Part shown: positions 46,801-58,893 of the stretch, piece by piece
Position numbering within the stretch: the stretch's first letter is position 1
Layout of the letters: each line of letters opens with the position of its first letter
Assembly (NCBI GenBank): GCA_029168955.1
Contig: JAPDOI010000214.1
Location: 744,001-808,000 of the forward strand
Length of the DNA stretch: 64,000 bases
Direction: 5' to 3'
Source: Aplectana chamaeleonis
Taxonomy: Eukaryota; Nematoda; Chromadorea; Rhabditida; Cosmocercidae
Position numbers and translations under genes: made by a program
The notes under the pieces: generated by a model
What the model was told of the DNA's origin: nothing
What the model saw: only the letters and a program-made list of their open reading frames with translations
Database searches by the model: none

Positions 46801-47209
46801 GCTTCAAGTTGCTAAGTTCTTCGCATTACGCAACTCGTTGGGGCATTCAATAAACTTCGAGCACGTATTACTAGACCTACGCCTGTACTGTAAAACAATC
46901 AACCCAAACCAGAAAATTGATTCATTAGGCACCCGCAACAAAAAGGCTCCAGCCGCAGAGTCTCAATCAAATGACGTCGCGATTTGTGGTGGATAAGAAT
47001 AGCGCGACAGCTACCATTTTAGCGAGTGTGGTTACCTTTCTATGAGTTTCATGAATACTGGGCAGCCCAAATAACCGTTTCCGATTTGTTCTGTGAGTCT
47101 ACATCCTCTACCAATGCACCTCGCGACGCACCATCGTAGTGCAAAGCGACGACATGGCAACTATGAGTATTGATCGAGGTCGCGTCGCACATCGATCACT
47201 ATTGGAGGG

Positions 47210-47743
47210 ATGCCCACGATGCGATCAGATGGCGGTGTTAAACTAACCCGGATTAAACTGTATCGTTTCCCAGCGTGCACCATGTCTCAGGCAAGGGTGC
47301 GGACTTATCGCGCGCAGAAATTAGCGACTATACCTTACCTTGTGCAGGGACCGCTCTCACCTCTGACAAAATTCTTATTCGAAGCTGACCGCGAGCAAGC
47401 TTGCTTCGTGATGCGATGCATCGCGAGCAGTCACACACACCGGACTGACCGCTCGATGGAGGGTGAATGCATCAATCAACCCGCATTGACTAGGGCTCTA
47501 TTCTGTGTGGTGAAACGAGCTCGTCGTCGGTTCAGTTACCCAAGCTGGAGGTACAGATTGCAGCTTCTTCGTGCGCTAGCGGGAATACCTTTTTCCAGTA
47601 CCAGACAGAGGACGCAACAACTTCAGCAGCTTACTTTCTTTTTAGGCCCCGCCTGGTTGTGTTTATTAGTGTTTTTCCTATATTCCAATCAAGCTACTCA
47701 CAGTCGGTATTTATTTTCTACCGGCGACCTCAAATCCCTTTAG
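47210..47743 (+). CDS. Unrecognised 177-codon open frame
   Basis: Open from MPTMRSDGG to a TAG at 47741-47743. The middle is basic and rich in Arg (VVKRARRRFSYPSWRYR) and the end has a hydrophobic run (LGPAWLCLLVFFLY) that could be one membrane segment. No domain, splice sites or copies elsewhere in the window. It may be chance in a GC-richer patch. Confidence 0.2.
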   Translation: MPTMRSDGGVKLTRIKLYRFPACTMSQARVRTYRAQKLATIPYLVQGPLSPLTKFLFEADREQACFVMRCIASSHTHRTDRSMEGECINQPALTRALFCVVKRARRRFSYPSWRYRLQLLRALAGIPFSSTRQRTQQLQQLTFFLGPAWLCLLVFFLYSNQATHSRYLFSTGDLKSL

Positions 47744-48183
47744 AGCTGACCGCGCAGAAAAAAGCGGTCCGACCGCCGTCGACTCCGCATTCGTTCCTGT
47801 GTTGCGTTTTGATAGGACCGAAACGTTATCTGAGGCTGTTTTGACTGTACGGTGGAAGAAAGGATGTAAGAACTGAGTCCCTATGTATGATGAGGTCACA
47901 CCACGATATGTACCAATGGAAGCTTGAAGGACTCAGCTCGCAACTGTTTTTAGGGTCCCACCAAGATTCCTCATTTATGTAGACTCGTGGTTGTCACGAT
48001 CTGAGTGCACGTGAACCCGTGAGAGACAGACGTGCATGCACATATGGACAACACAACACCGTTAACTAGACGCGAGGATAATCTGTAATTTGTATCAAAT
48101 ATGGAATATGCACTACTGTCCGGAATTTCGTGGCCACCTCTTCACCCTGCGTCATAGTTTTTCCGCTGCATCTCGGGTGGAGG

Positions 48184-48731
48184 TTAAAGGCAGTGGTCGC
48201 GATCAAATGTGCTTGTCTTCTTTTTCTCTCTAAACTCTCTTCTGCGTTTAGAGTAGTAGGACCTATGAGAAAAAATTGCGAAAAAAACGCTGCTTCGAGC
48301 CAAATTTCAACCCTAAGCTTTCTTGTCTTTTGATGTTGGACGAGCCCACTCCACGTCATCGGCATCGATGATCTCTAGTATCAAGAACATCAGCTGGCTT
48401 GAAATTGAAAAAAACATATTATGTACTCATCTAGTCAAAAACACTGACTAAAGACCAGAACATTCCTTGTTCAACTGTTTTTATTAGGTAAATTTGCGTT
48501 TATTTCGTCCTTCGAATGTCGAGGATTTTTGACTGCTCAGCATGAGACTGCGATCTTTTTGAGCGGCGCTGTGCACGAGTGCACGAACTGACATCTTTGA
48601 GCCTTAGAAACTCTAATCCTAGCCCGTTTTTCATCGCGCTACCTTGATAGTTTTTCAGCTGTTTTCTATCTAAGCTGGTTTTCGCAGCTTTTTTTTTCGA
48701 TAACGTTTATCATCGTGACCACTGCCTTTAA
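48184..48731. mobile_element. MITE family A, copy 3
   Basis: Ends TTAAAGGCAGTGGTCGCGAT and ATCGTGACCACTGCCTTTAA pair over about 20 bp with one mismatch. Same direction as copy 1 and about 550 bp long. TTAA at both edges. Confidence 0.9.
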
Positions 48732-48779
48732 GGAATGTGGGTCAGTCTGGGAAATACAGTATTTAATTGAACACCCGGG

Positions 48780-49560
48780 TGCACTATTTTGCAACCTCCA
48801 CCAAAAGGGGGGTTCATTCAGAAGGAGAAGTTCAAATAGAGGGAAAGGCTCTGAATTTCAACTGGAAATTCAAGAGTCAATATGGGCAAACAAAGTTTAT
48901 TAGGCAAACCAAAGTGAGACAATAATGAATTACTGGGCGAACTCCAAGAGATCATAATCAATACAATTATTATTTGAGTCCTCCTCAGGATAAATCTCTT
49001 CGAAAATGTCAACAAGGTTTTGAGTGTCGACTTTTCGAGCAGCGCGTAGCAGTTCACGTCCATTAGGATTGTGTCTGCGGTATCTTTTCAGGTGAGGGTA
49101 GGGGGGGGCTATAATAGAGAGGGTGTTCTATTTTCCAACTTCGACAGAAAGGGGGGGGTCAATTAGAGAGAGGTGTCCAAATAGAGATGGGTGATCAATA
49201 GAAGGAAATACGGTAATATAGGTTGGAAAAGTGATTGAAACACCAATATAAGATCAAATTTTGGAGATTTTTCCCAAGCCAAGAAATTTAGAATCCCGTT
49301 CGAATATTATAAGTGGGTAGTAAAAGGCCAACTCTTTTGAATGATTCTGCTGGAGCACTCCACTCATGTATGGTAAAAGACCGTTTGAGAGTAGATTTCT
49401 ATACCGTTTATAAGCATGAATTATTTATTCATTTGGAGGTGAGGTATTGCTCTCACGAAATGATTCAACTGGATCAGAATTTTCCGGGCTGGATAGCCAT
49501 TTTCTGCGACTTTTGTGTCCCATTGCTGCTCTTCATTCCTAGTCATGATATGTCTCGAGG
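48780..49560. other. Stretch with G-run motifs, no recognised gene
   Basis: GGGGGG runs followed by TTCA or TCAATTAGAGAG and TCCAAATAGAG occur near 48808 and 49153, a weak direct repeat. No coding sequence recognised. Confidence 0.35.
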
Positions 49561-49607
49561 ATTCTGACAATAATCTGAACAAGACAAGAATGCAGCGTCA
49601 GTAAGCA

Positions 49608-49690
49608 AACTCCTCTTGCCAACGGTGCATAATACAATCCTCTTGCCAACGTTGCATAATACATGCCAACGGTGCATAATACATTCAGAG
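49608..49690. repeat. Short tandem repeat
   Basis: TGCCAACGGTGCATAATACA occurs three times (one with a G-to-T change), at spacings of about 28 and 22 bp. Confidence 0.75.
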
Positions 49691-50569
49691 GATTACTGCA
49701 CTACAAATTCTTGTCTGTTCTGACATACTCTATTTACTCCTATCATCGCCTAAGATCACAAAACCTACAGTATCCACGTAAATACGTGCGAATTTGAAAT
49801 AATTGGCCTTGACATTTTCATCACTTCCGAACTCATACGACCTTGGATTGAGCCTGCGCTGAAGGCAACGGTTAAGCCATGGTCAAAAAAGTGGAAATCG
49901 GAATGCCCTCTCAACTATATGGATGCTCGAGTATGCACTTTGATACAGTAGGCAAAGGCTGCGTTTTTCTACTCACTACGACATGTCAGAGCTAAAGCGC
50001 ACTATTCTTATTTGTTAGCTTTGCGCAATCATCTGCAGCGTCTCATAAGGAGAGATAAGCTACCTGAACTGGGAAAAGCACATTCTTGTATATATGGAGA
50101 ATCGACTGATGATTTTCAGGGAAGAAGACATAGCATACTCTAGAAGGAATCCTCACAAGTACAGGCCTTTTTGCGTTGTGTGATGATATACCACGTTGTT
50201 GTAAGGCCCCAGCTGTATGTCTGGAGGAACACATCGAAGCTAAAGCTCTGGGTAAGGCTAACCACAATAAGATAAAGGTGCGAAGGAGGAGGACGGGCGT
50301 CTTGAATTTCTATTGGAATGCTCAGCGCACTCGGGGACATAGTCGTCGAGGCTTGAATGTTTTTCACCGGCCTTATTTGAACAAGTCTCGACAGAAAAGG
50401 CGGCATGAAAGAAAAAAATCAGAATTTGGGGTATTCCATGATTAGGCCGTCAGATATAATGATAATGGTAGTGTGTGTGTGTGTGGGAAAACTCACAGTT
50501 TTCCAACGTTTCCAGTGTTTTTCTTCGGAAATTTGAAAATATTACAAGAGTGTTGTTGTACAAAGTGCC

Positions 50570-50630
50570 GAATTCCGGACCGCATTCGCGGACAACGGCT
50601 GTTGCATCACCTCAGACGTTCGGAATCGGC
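50570..50630 (+). repeat. Half of a hairpin element (family H4)
   Basis: GAATTCCGGACCGCATTCGC, then CGGCTGTTGCATCA. This matches the left arm of the hairpin at 61285-61452. The second arm is missing here. Confidence 0.6.
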
Positions 50631-51553
50631 AGAACGGGGAAATTCCTGTAGCGATTGGCAGGCCGGGAGCGTGAAAAAGCAGCGGAGAGTGGAGAGCCGG
50701 GAAAATTAAGGGTGCAGGCCGGGTCCGTTTAGCCGCAGCGCAGACGCATTAATTTGAATGGAGCAAGTAGGGTACAGGGCTGGGCACGCGTTCCGGTTAA
50801 CCTTAAGGGGGTGCATATTAGACGTTGCAGAGAGGGCAAAGGGGGGGGGGGGTGCCTAAACCGAGCACCAAAAAAAAAGAACGAAGTGCATGTTCTGTCG
50901 AATTTCAGGAAAAAAATAATACACCCTATTCTTCTGATTTGGCATATCTTCTTCTCCGCTTTTTGAGTTGAACACTTAAAGAATTCAAATTATTGATAGA
51001 GATGCAGGTTGTGTTCGCAAAAATTCATAGTTGCTGTCGAAGTTTGTTTCGATGAAGGCGTGAACACTACTCCGTTATCTAGTAGCAAGTGAGGATTGAT
51101 GTGGTGTCATGTTTCTTTGGTGCAACGTTCATTGATTACGCGGGTGGCTACCGATTCGAGGCAAAGATATAATACAAAGGCAGCGCCCAGGAAAACTATC
51201 ATTCAAGTTCAAAAAAGATTAGCGAACTGATGTATAGCCTAGGTCGCTCATTTTGAGCCGGTCGAAGCAAGGCTTATCGGGCTTATCATGTCAAAATCTT
51301 CTTATCACTTTTATACTTTGCCATGACCGACCGCTCCGCTGCTTACTCTGCCCGGAGTCATCCGAGCAGGCTAGGATTTATTTTGACAGTTTAAAAGTTT
51401 ATATAGCATAGTCAGCATCACAACTAGTCAATAGATTTTTATTCATGAGAATGTGACTTATGAAGAGAGCCAACTGTAAAAATTGAAGACTGCAAAGTAC
51501 TATAAAAGAAGCGAATGACCGTGTCCTCCTCATTGAGAAGTACCCTGTACATA

Positions 51554-52008
51554 AAAACCCGAGTTTTATCCACCTTCAAAGCCGCAGTCTCTCATAGACT
51601 AGGCTAGCCGTGCGATATGGTGTTTGTCCGCAGCTACACAGCGCGCAATGGAGTGAACGCGCACACAATATTTATTGAAAAATGTATTTTATTACAGAAC
51701 GGGGCGGAGAAAATGATTGAAACTGGAGTGAATGGAAGGAGGCAGAAATGGGATTTTTTCAATGTATCCATTATAGAAATTTAATTTCTAAAATGGCACA
51801 TCCAGAATAGACTACCTTTACCATCTTCCATTTCCTTCAGTTTCAATCCTTTTCTCCTCCCCGTTCTGTAATAAAATACATTTTTTATTAATATTGTGTG
51901 CGCGTCCATTCCCGCGTGCGCTGTGTAGCTGCGTACAAACACCGTATCGCACGGCAAGCCGAATTTTTAAGGAATTGCGGCATTCTAGGAGTGTAAAACT
52001 CGGGTTTT
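51554..52008. repeat. Foldback element with about 200-bp arms
   Basis: AAAACCCGAGTTTTA (51554-51568) and TAAAACTCGGGTTTT (51994-52008) are the outer ends. Inner arms pair through GTGCGATATGGTGTTTGT, AACACCGTATCGCAC, TGTATTTTATTACAGAACGG and its inverse. Spacer about 70 bp. No coding sequence. Confidence 0.85.
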
Positions 52009-52506
52009 CTACTCCCTACGCATCACATGAGTCTTAACATTGTTCCACAACACAAAATAGTTCTGATTTCCACATCAGAACAATCAAACACAGATTAACT
52101 AATCCTTCATAGGTTTATGAAAACACTCGACAGAAAACATCAATTATCGCAATAGTAGTAGTTCTGTTGTTGGTAATTGTTCAATTGTTTTGTATTGAAA
52201 AATGTTCTATCTTTTGTCATTAATTACCGTCTAACTAACAAATTTTCCTCATGGGGTTGTTTTGAAGTTCAAAAATTACACTACCCTTTTTGTTGCCATT
52301 TTCGGAATTTTCTCTATTCAGTGCTTTTTTTATACTCTTGTTTATCAAAATTAGGAAGTCAAGATCATGGCTGTCCAACTATTCGGAAAACAGTTTTTTT
52401 TTTTCGATTTCCCATAGGGGGGTGCCTAAAAATTAACGAGCTAAGGGGGTGCATATTCAGAAACGCCATGCCGGGACGTGTGCCCAGTAGAGTATATCAA
52501 ACGAAT

Positions 52507-52735
52507 AAAAATTTTCGAATATTCGAATAAACGAATTATTCGAAAAATTGGCTTCTCCGAATATTCGAATAAACGAATTATTCGAAAAATCGACTTCTCC
52601 GAATATTCGAATAAATGAATTATTCGAAAAATTGACTTCTCCGAATATTCGAATTAACGAATTATTCGAAAATTTGGCTTTTCCGAATAATCGAATTATT
52701 CGAATGATTCGAATACGAATAATTAAAATATCCTG
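52507..52735. repeat. 42-bp AT-rich satellite, block 1
   Basis: About five copies of a 42-bp unit containing CGAATAAACGAATTATTCGA and AATTGGCTTCTC. Units are rich in the self-complementary TTCGAA, so both strands give 14-residue repeat frames. Confidence 0.9.
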
Positions 52736-53136
52736 CCAAAATCGCGAGTATTCGAATGAGAAGTACGGACCGAGTACGCATAATCGAACCCCCGTTCGCG
52801 GCACTACCAACTTTCTTGACCTTTTTTGTATGGTATTATATAGATCAAAGCTATGCCAATGTACTTTCACGAAAAAAGATTCTACATTATATCATAAGAG
52901 TATTCAACCAACATTTATCACTGTCTATGAGTAGTTGTTAAGCGATACGATCAAAGTCTCTGGATTTTCTAAAATATCTACCAACAATATCCGAATTTCC
53001 TATCAATTCGAGGTGCTATCTAAGCGGGGGGGGGGCACTGTTGTATCGCAACTGGCCACGCCCATTCTTCCGTGCCGCAATCCTGATTCTGGAAGGGGGG
53101 GAAACCCCAGGTGATGCTCAAATTTAGTGCGGCACG

Positions 53137-53187
53137 CCACTATGGCTGGATGCACTTGGCGGGGCCAAGTGCATCCAGCCATAGTGG
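53137..53187. repeat. Perfect 24-bp-arm palindrome
   Basis: CCACTATGGCTGGATGCACT plus TGGC on the left (53137-53160), three G loop, and the exact inverse on the right (53164-53187). An outer pair, GAGGTGCTATCTAAG and a partner near 53193-53210, extends the structure. It sits in the segment that splits the 42-bp satellite. Confidence 0.92.
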
Positions 53188-53264
53188 ACCCCACCTCTAA
53201 GATAGCACCCAGTTTGGTTGGAGATATTTCACTTCTGTGCCGGCGACTCTGTTTCCTATTTTTC

Positions 53265-53560
53265 TGGAATTATTCGTTTATTCGGCCGAATATTCGAATA
53301 TTGGGCCGTTCGCATAATCGAATAAACGAATTATTCGAAAAATTGACTTTTCCGAATATTCGAGTAAACGGATTATTCGAAAAATTGACATACCCGACTA
53401 CTCGAATAAACGAATAAGTCGAAAAATTGACTTTTCCGAATATTCGAATAAACGAATTATTCGAAAAATTGACTTTTCCGAATAATCGAATTATTCGAAT
53501 ATTCGATTATTCGTTTATTTGGTCGAATATTCGTTTTCCGAATATTCGTTGACATACTCT
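53265..53560. repeat. 42-bp AT-rich satellite, block 2
   Basis: About six further units like block 1, in the same direction, ending in a GAATATTCGATTATTCG-rich stretch. Outer flanks of the two blocks, GTAGAGTATATCAAACGAAT at left and a CGTTGACATACTCTAGTGCC at right, are inverse to each other. The whole of 52470-53580 may be one unit. Confidence 0.88.
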
Positions 53561-54940
53561 AGTGCCCAGCCCTGGCAGGGAACATGAGCAGGCAGCGTCT
53601 CGAAATGCCTCCATTTCAAAACATTTCGCTCTGTTTGTGGGCTTTTGGGGCTGTGCCTTCTGTTTTTCCCTCGTATTTTAGATCGTCCTCGTTCTTGAGT
53701 AATGGCCCTCTAAGACCGTTTTTAGGGAAAAATTACTGGTTTCAAATTTGATTATTTTCTATTGTCCACGTGATTGTATGCCTTCGCTCCTACATTTCAG
53801 AAAATTCTCACCTTTTTTCTGCGAGTGTTACTGTTTGGGGATCACGATTATTTAGCCGGATCCGACTGCTCATGGTTTTCTGAAGATTTCGCATAGTGCA
53901 GGAGCCTATTCCTTCGTTCTGAAGATATGCTAGATGATAACTTCTTTCACCCAAGCTAAGCAATTTTTACTGCTTGGGATTTTTGTACTGTTAGTGAGCC
54001 AGTCGATGTTTTCGCGCCTTCAATCTGCTTCTAAGGCGTGCGGTAAGGTTCAGCGGGCCATTGTGACCTATCTCACAAAGGAACTCATTTTGATTCAACT
54101 GGACATTCTGATTGAAATTTACTTCTTTATAACCATTTTTGGCCGCAGAGTTGGAATATTCTCTTTGCAGGTGTAGTGCAGTCCACCAAATTCTGCACAT
54201 CTACTTATAATATTAAAGCGAAGCGGTAAGCAGGAAATCAATATGCGTCAATTCCTATACACTACCCTCGTCACCGGCTAAGCGAGAGCGGTTGTTCAGC
54301 AATAACACTCATGCACATTGTAGTCATGAACATCTATCGAGTGATGTCCCCTTAGTTCGCTGCGCCGCGGCTTACCGCAAAGAGGAAAAGGATCATACCT
54401 AGATTATTCTCAAAAAAAGTTATGAGCGTTTTGCAGGCCTTGCAAAAAGGTAGGGGTATCAGTCATTAGGAGATCTACAGGGTACTTGTTGATTTCTTCC
54501 GCTTGAGAATGGTGCCCCGCAGTTTTACTGGCGAGGAAAGCCATTCTAGTGTTGTCCGAATCGGGTGGAATAAGGTCGGGCAGGGTTAGGCAGGACGTTG
54601 CGCCTAGTCCCGGTGGAAATACTACCCTCCCCGCTGTTCATGACTTTTTGAAAATTTTTGAAATTCTTACGACTCAACTGCTGCAATCTTACTGATAGAG
54701 GACGACTATTTCTACCCTATTTACCTTATTAAGTAGTTCTGAGAAAGTCTCTCAAATTATACCTACATTTCCGGGTTTGTCAATCACTGGGAGCATCTGC
54801 ATTCGATCGCGCTGCCACTTTCGATACAATGGTCCAAGATCATCAAATATGGCGAAAACACTTGTTTAGGGTGGTCCAGAAAGCCCTCTAAGTTGAATAT
54901 CTGTATTTTAAAACTGATTTCTAACTTCCACTATTTTCAG

Positions 54941-55165
54941 ACGAGATAGTAGAAGGTTACGTAAGTACACCTACAGCGTTGTGAACAGCGAACATGTTTG
55001 AACTCCAAGTAGAGTGAGTTTTGCTTTAGTTGACTACAAGCCTTGTTTTTCGACGTATTGTAGTTATTTGTAATATTTCAGAAGTATGCTCACCGCACAA
55101 CGCAGACAACTTCGCAGGCTGATTTCGATGAGCAACAGGAACTAAAGCAAGTACGGACCGGATGA
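54941..55165 (+). CDS. Candidate last two exons of a host gene
   Basis: Acceptor CTATTTTCAG is followed by a 20-bp exon (54941-54960) and a consensus donor GTAAGT. A 121-bp intron ends in AATATTTCAG at 55081. The next exon starts at 55082 and reads to a TGA at 55163-55165. Joined, the frame stays open across the junction (EIVEGY, then KYAHRTTQTTSQADFDEQQE). Upstream exons were not found, and no domain is recognised. Splice sites are good nematode matches on both sides, which is why I list it. It could still be chance. Confidence 0.3.
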
Positions 55166-55895
55166 TCTCCCGGATGATGCCGAAGATCAGGGAAACCAGT
55201 TTTTCTCATGCCAGTAGATAGCCTCGCACATACAGCAGTTTAATAGAATATAAAATTTCTTTGTTTCGTTTCAAATTCGATCTTTCGATTCAATCTTGGA
55301 GCAGATTTCAGAATCTGTCTTTTTTCAGTGTTAAATTATCTCACTAAGCTGAAATCTAGAAAGCTTCAATCAGAGAGAAAATTGTCACGATATCAAAAAA
55401 ACGCCCCATCACACACCTCGTCAGTAGTAAAGTGTACTCGAATGAAAATGGCCGACCATGCGGCCGTCGTGCTTGGCCGGCGGCCGTCGCATGAGCCGCT
55501 CTCGGACGAATGTTCGAATAGTTGCGCCCTCGCCTGCGGAACTGATTGGTTGCTTGCTGACAGCCGCTGCCGGTCCCTCTCCTACTGAATGGCTGCGGGG
55601 GAAGGCTCGCTGTCGTTTCGCATGCTCGCCTGAGAGAGGCGCACGCGACAGCCGCCAGCCACGTACGACGGCCGCGTGGTCGGCCAGTCTCATTCGGACA
55701 CACCTTATAGGAAATCGTGGTTTTTTGCAATGCGGGTGGGGCCGATGTCAAAATATATATATACCAGGTGATCTTGTATCAAGGAGGACACTTTCAGTGC
55801 CCGTGTTTTTAGATCCTCTCTGGAAGTTCTCGTTATTTAGAAATAAATAGGTTCTTTTGCTACACTGTACTTTCAACGTGGTCTATCATTACCTA

Positions 55896-55968
55896 TCATT
55901 ACCTCCTCGCTTGCGTGCGTGCCACATGTGTTCAACGCGGCGATCTCTCGACCAGTAATCGACGATAG
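55896..55968 (+). repeat. Single arm of hairpin family H1
   Basis: Matches the right arm at 14181-14247 (TCATTACCTCCTCGCTTGCG through GATCTCTCGACCAG) and runs on through CGACGATAGT. The opposite arm is missing. Confidence 0.8.
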
Positions 55969-56165
55969 TTGTCCAGAATCGGACGAATAGTTGTCGAGAA
56001 TCGGTCGACAATCGAGATGTTGTCCAGAAAGTTTATAGAAGTTGTCGAGAATTTCGAGATTCGCAGTATTTGTCGAGAATTGCTGCCGATTTGTTCGAAA
56101 TTCCAGGGAAAGTTGCCGAGAATTCGGGGGAACGAGTGTTTGCCGAGAATTCCGACCGATTTCTC
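55965..56165. repeat. Degenerate GTTGTCGAGAAT repeats
   Basis: GTTGTCGAGAATCGG, GTTGTCGAGAATTTC, TTTGTCGAGAATTGC, GTTGCCGAGAATTCG and TTTGCCGAGAATTCC recur at 20-45 bp spacing. A related stretch is at 57295-57420. Confidence 0.6.
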
Positions 56166-56697
56166 AACAACTCTTTCCGAAATCAAGAATATGTTCCGAA
56201 TAAGTCGAACATATGCCAAGAATTCATGCCATCACTTCAGAACCCTCTTTACACAACATTCTTCAAACGTTGTGGTTGCTGTTTTCTGTTATTTCCTTTT
56301 CGTGTGGGTCCTCTGTGTTTTTTTTTCGCCATTCTTGTAGCTGGTTATCAATTATGACGTATTTCACCGATTTCCTAAATATCAATCTCGTTTCTTTTTT
56401 TTTAATTTTCAACTTCTCAAAATAGCGAACATACCAAAACATGGGATTTTCAAGTTAGCGAATTTTGAAAGTTTTCGAGCTTTCAAGTACTGATCTTTTT
56501 TTTGATGATCGATAGCTGCAGCAGTCGGATTTAAAGTATATTATTCAAGAAGTTACCCGAAATGTATCAGAACAACGTTCGAAATTAAGAATGTTCATTC
56601 GAATATATTTCGAGTGATTCAGTTCTGACCGAAATATGCAACTCTAAACCTTGCAATAGTTGTTTAGCATTATGTTGGCGTACACTATACATGTGGA

Positions 56698-57050
56698 CTT
56701 CCGGTGGGTACACACCTGCAGCCAGCAGTTTGGCCGCTGGCTGCAGGTGTGATTCTCCCGGAAGTTGACAATTTTGAAAACTAGGAGCCACGAGAGTAGG
56801 ATATTTGGTCCATCATGGTCGTTTTACCCTGTATACAAACTTTTACCGCCTGAGATGGAGGCTGAACACCGCTACAGTATAATGGTTCACACCTTTCTCA
56901 GGTGTAGTCCCCCGGAAGTCGAGAATTTGGAACTTATTACGAGAGTAGGATAGTTGAGTCTAGCGTGGTCGATTTACTCTCTGCCCAAACTTTCACCGTC
57001 TTGACTATTTTCGAAGACCGCTATACTGATAGCGCACTGGTGTTGGGCAA
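56698..57050. repeat. Hairpin followed by 155-bp tandem duplication
   Basis: A hairpin (56698-56726 with 56735-56763) contains ACACCTGCAGCCAGC and its inverse. From 56744 a unit beginning CAGGTGTGATTCTCCCGGAA is repeated, diverged, from 56899 (CAGGTGTAGTCCCCCGGAAG). Both contain ACGAGAGTAGGATA and a GAACACCGCTACAG-like end. Confidence 0.7.
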
Positions 57051-57362
57051 GGCCAATAGCGGCCCATGTTGAACGATTTTGTAGACCCACAGCATACAAG
57101 ATGAACAGTTTGCCTCTGCAGGACGTCGTTAAAACGAGCCAAGTTGGAAATTCGGCAAACAAAGTTTTCTGAAGCCATTTCCGTGGACTGCACCACCGTT
57201 GTAATCAACGATTGGACAGGAGCCCCAATTTTTGGTAAGTACATATAGTTGTACATGTGTATAACTGTGTGTTAATTTTTGAGAATCAGGCAAGGAGTTG
57301 TCGGGATTCGGTCGAGAAGTCGAGAATTGGGCAAAAAGTTGTCCAGAATTCTTTAGAGTCTG

Positions 57363-57405
57363 CGAAAGTTGTCCTGCATTCGTACGCCTGCAGGACAACT
57401 TTTCG
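57363..57405. repeat. Short palindrome
   Basis: CGAAAGTTGTCCTGCA and TGCAGGACAACTTTTCG form a 16-bp stem with a 10-base loop at the border of the inverted RTE fragment. Confidence 0.75.
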
Positions 57406-57415
57406 TCCGATTCTT

Positions 57416-57680
57416 GACAACCAGTTGGCTCGCAGGGCGTTGAGCAATCGATCACCTTGAGGAGAGTCGAATGCAACTTCGAAGTTCAAAAAGCAAGCTG
57501 TAATGGCTTCGAATACCGCTGCCACGCTTCAATTACTCTTCTCACGACGAACACTTGGTCGATGGTAGATCTTCCGGGTCAAAAACCGGCTTGCTCATCT
57601 CTGGTCGTTCCTTCACGATGTTTGATAAGCCGCTCGAGAGTGATACGATTCAAACTGCATCTTAAACTTTCTAGAAGAGG
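57416..57680 (-). pseudogene. RTE-like RT fragment, inverted
   Basis: On the minus strand: ITLERLIKHREGTTRDEQAG, an in-frame stop after the following Phe, STIDQVFVVRRVIEAW and, shifted in frame, FEVAFDSPQGDRLLNALRA. This equals RT motifs 1-A of the element at 28967. The same region appears again, in the other direction, at 58390-58570, so two copies or a duplication are involved. Confidence 0.8.
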
Positions 57681-58893
57681 CATTCTCGGTTGTACAGCCT
57701 CAGAACAAGTACCCCTACGTCTCCGCGAAAACAACATCCACTCACAACAGGGTATGTGCTCTCCGGAATGCAGAAAACTCAATGGAGGAGAAGCAACAGA
57801 GGAGGACGTTGCGTCAGCAGTTTCAACAAGACCACGAACTAGAGTGGTTGCTGAGAGCTATGGAGTTCGAGAAGGCTGGGGAGGAGAAAAGCTAGAGGAA
57901 AGCATACATGTTGTTGCGACAGTATGTCGTTAAGACGGAGAGAGATTCTCCTACTCTGAACACTGCAAACGGAGGCGCAGTTAGTGATGGGACGCTGCCA
58001 ATATAAAAGGATTATTTCAGTTCGCTACTGAATTGTACAGCGCCATCAGTACCTGAGCTCCCGCATGTTCAGACAGCCCATCACCATGTCAGCGAGGAAC
58101 GGCAGACGGAGTCTAAATTTATGGATTTTGCCGGGAAGATGAAGAATGGAAAGGCAGGTGGAGATGACAACATCACTGCTGAAAAGCTGAAAGGTCTTCC
58201 TCCGTTCGGGATTTCGAAATGGCCGACACCATCCGTGCCATATGGATGGGCGAAAGTATACCCGATCCGTGGAAATATGCTATCATCGTACCTCTTCACA
58301 AGAAGCTATCCGTCACGGATCCAAGAACTACAGAGGAATCTCTCTCTACTTCTTGTCATGTGCAAAGTTTTACAACGTATGAATCTTGAGCGACTCACCA
58401 AACATCGTGAAGGAATGACCAGAGAGGAGCAGGCCGGTTTTCGACCTGGAAGATCGACCATCGACCAAGTGTTCGTCGTGAGAAGAGTAATTGAAGCGTG
58501 GCTGCGGTATTAGAGGCCATTACAGCTTGTTTTTTTGAACTTTGAAGCCGCATTCTACTTTCCTCATCGTGATTGATTGCTGAACGCTTCGCGAGCCTAT
58601 GGAGTCCCAAAAAAGTGTAATCGGAATCGGTAAATTGAGGACATGAACAAAGGAACAACAGCAGCAGTTTGTTCACCTCTCCGATTTACCTACGTCAGCT
58701 TTCGAGGTGTAAACAGGAGTAAGGCAAAGAGCTGCAGCAGGATCTTTTCTAATCAATTTCACCGTTGATGACATCATGCGTAGAGTTGCAGAACAGTTTC
58801 CTACGGGCATGATACTGACAGCATCAGAACGCTTTCTTGTCAACCTGGAGCACGCCGACGACATCGTGATATTCGCTGAAAGTAACACAGAAC
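57673..58893 (+). pseudogene. RTE-like LINE, degraded middle part
   Basis: Collinear with the element at 28967 from the linker before RT through motif C. Readable parts include MKNGKAGGDDNITAEKLKG, REEQAGFRPGRSTIDQVFV and, in shifted frame, HADDIVIF where YVDD-type sequence is expected, with Tyr changed to His. Many stops and frameshifts, for example TAA inside the linker near 58000 and TAG near 58513. Non-functional. It continues after a 1.2-kb interruption at 60104. Confidence 0.82.

Noticed and set aside
50478..50494. Microsatellite (GT)n
   Set aside because: Only about eight repeats; too short to report as a feature.
55356..55850. Overlapping frames of 130-131 codons on both strands
   Set aside because: GC-rich patch with inverse-symmetric words (GCGGCCGTCG and relatives) that opens both strands; neither has a domain.
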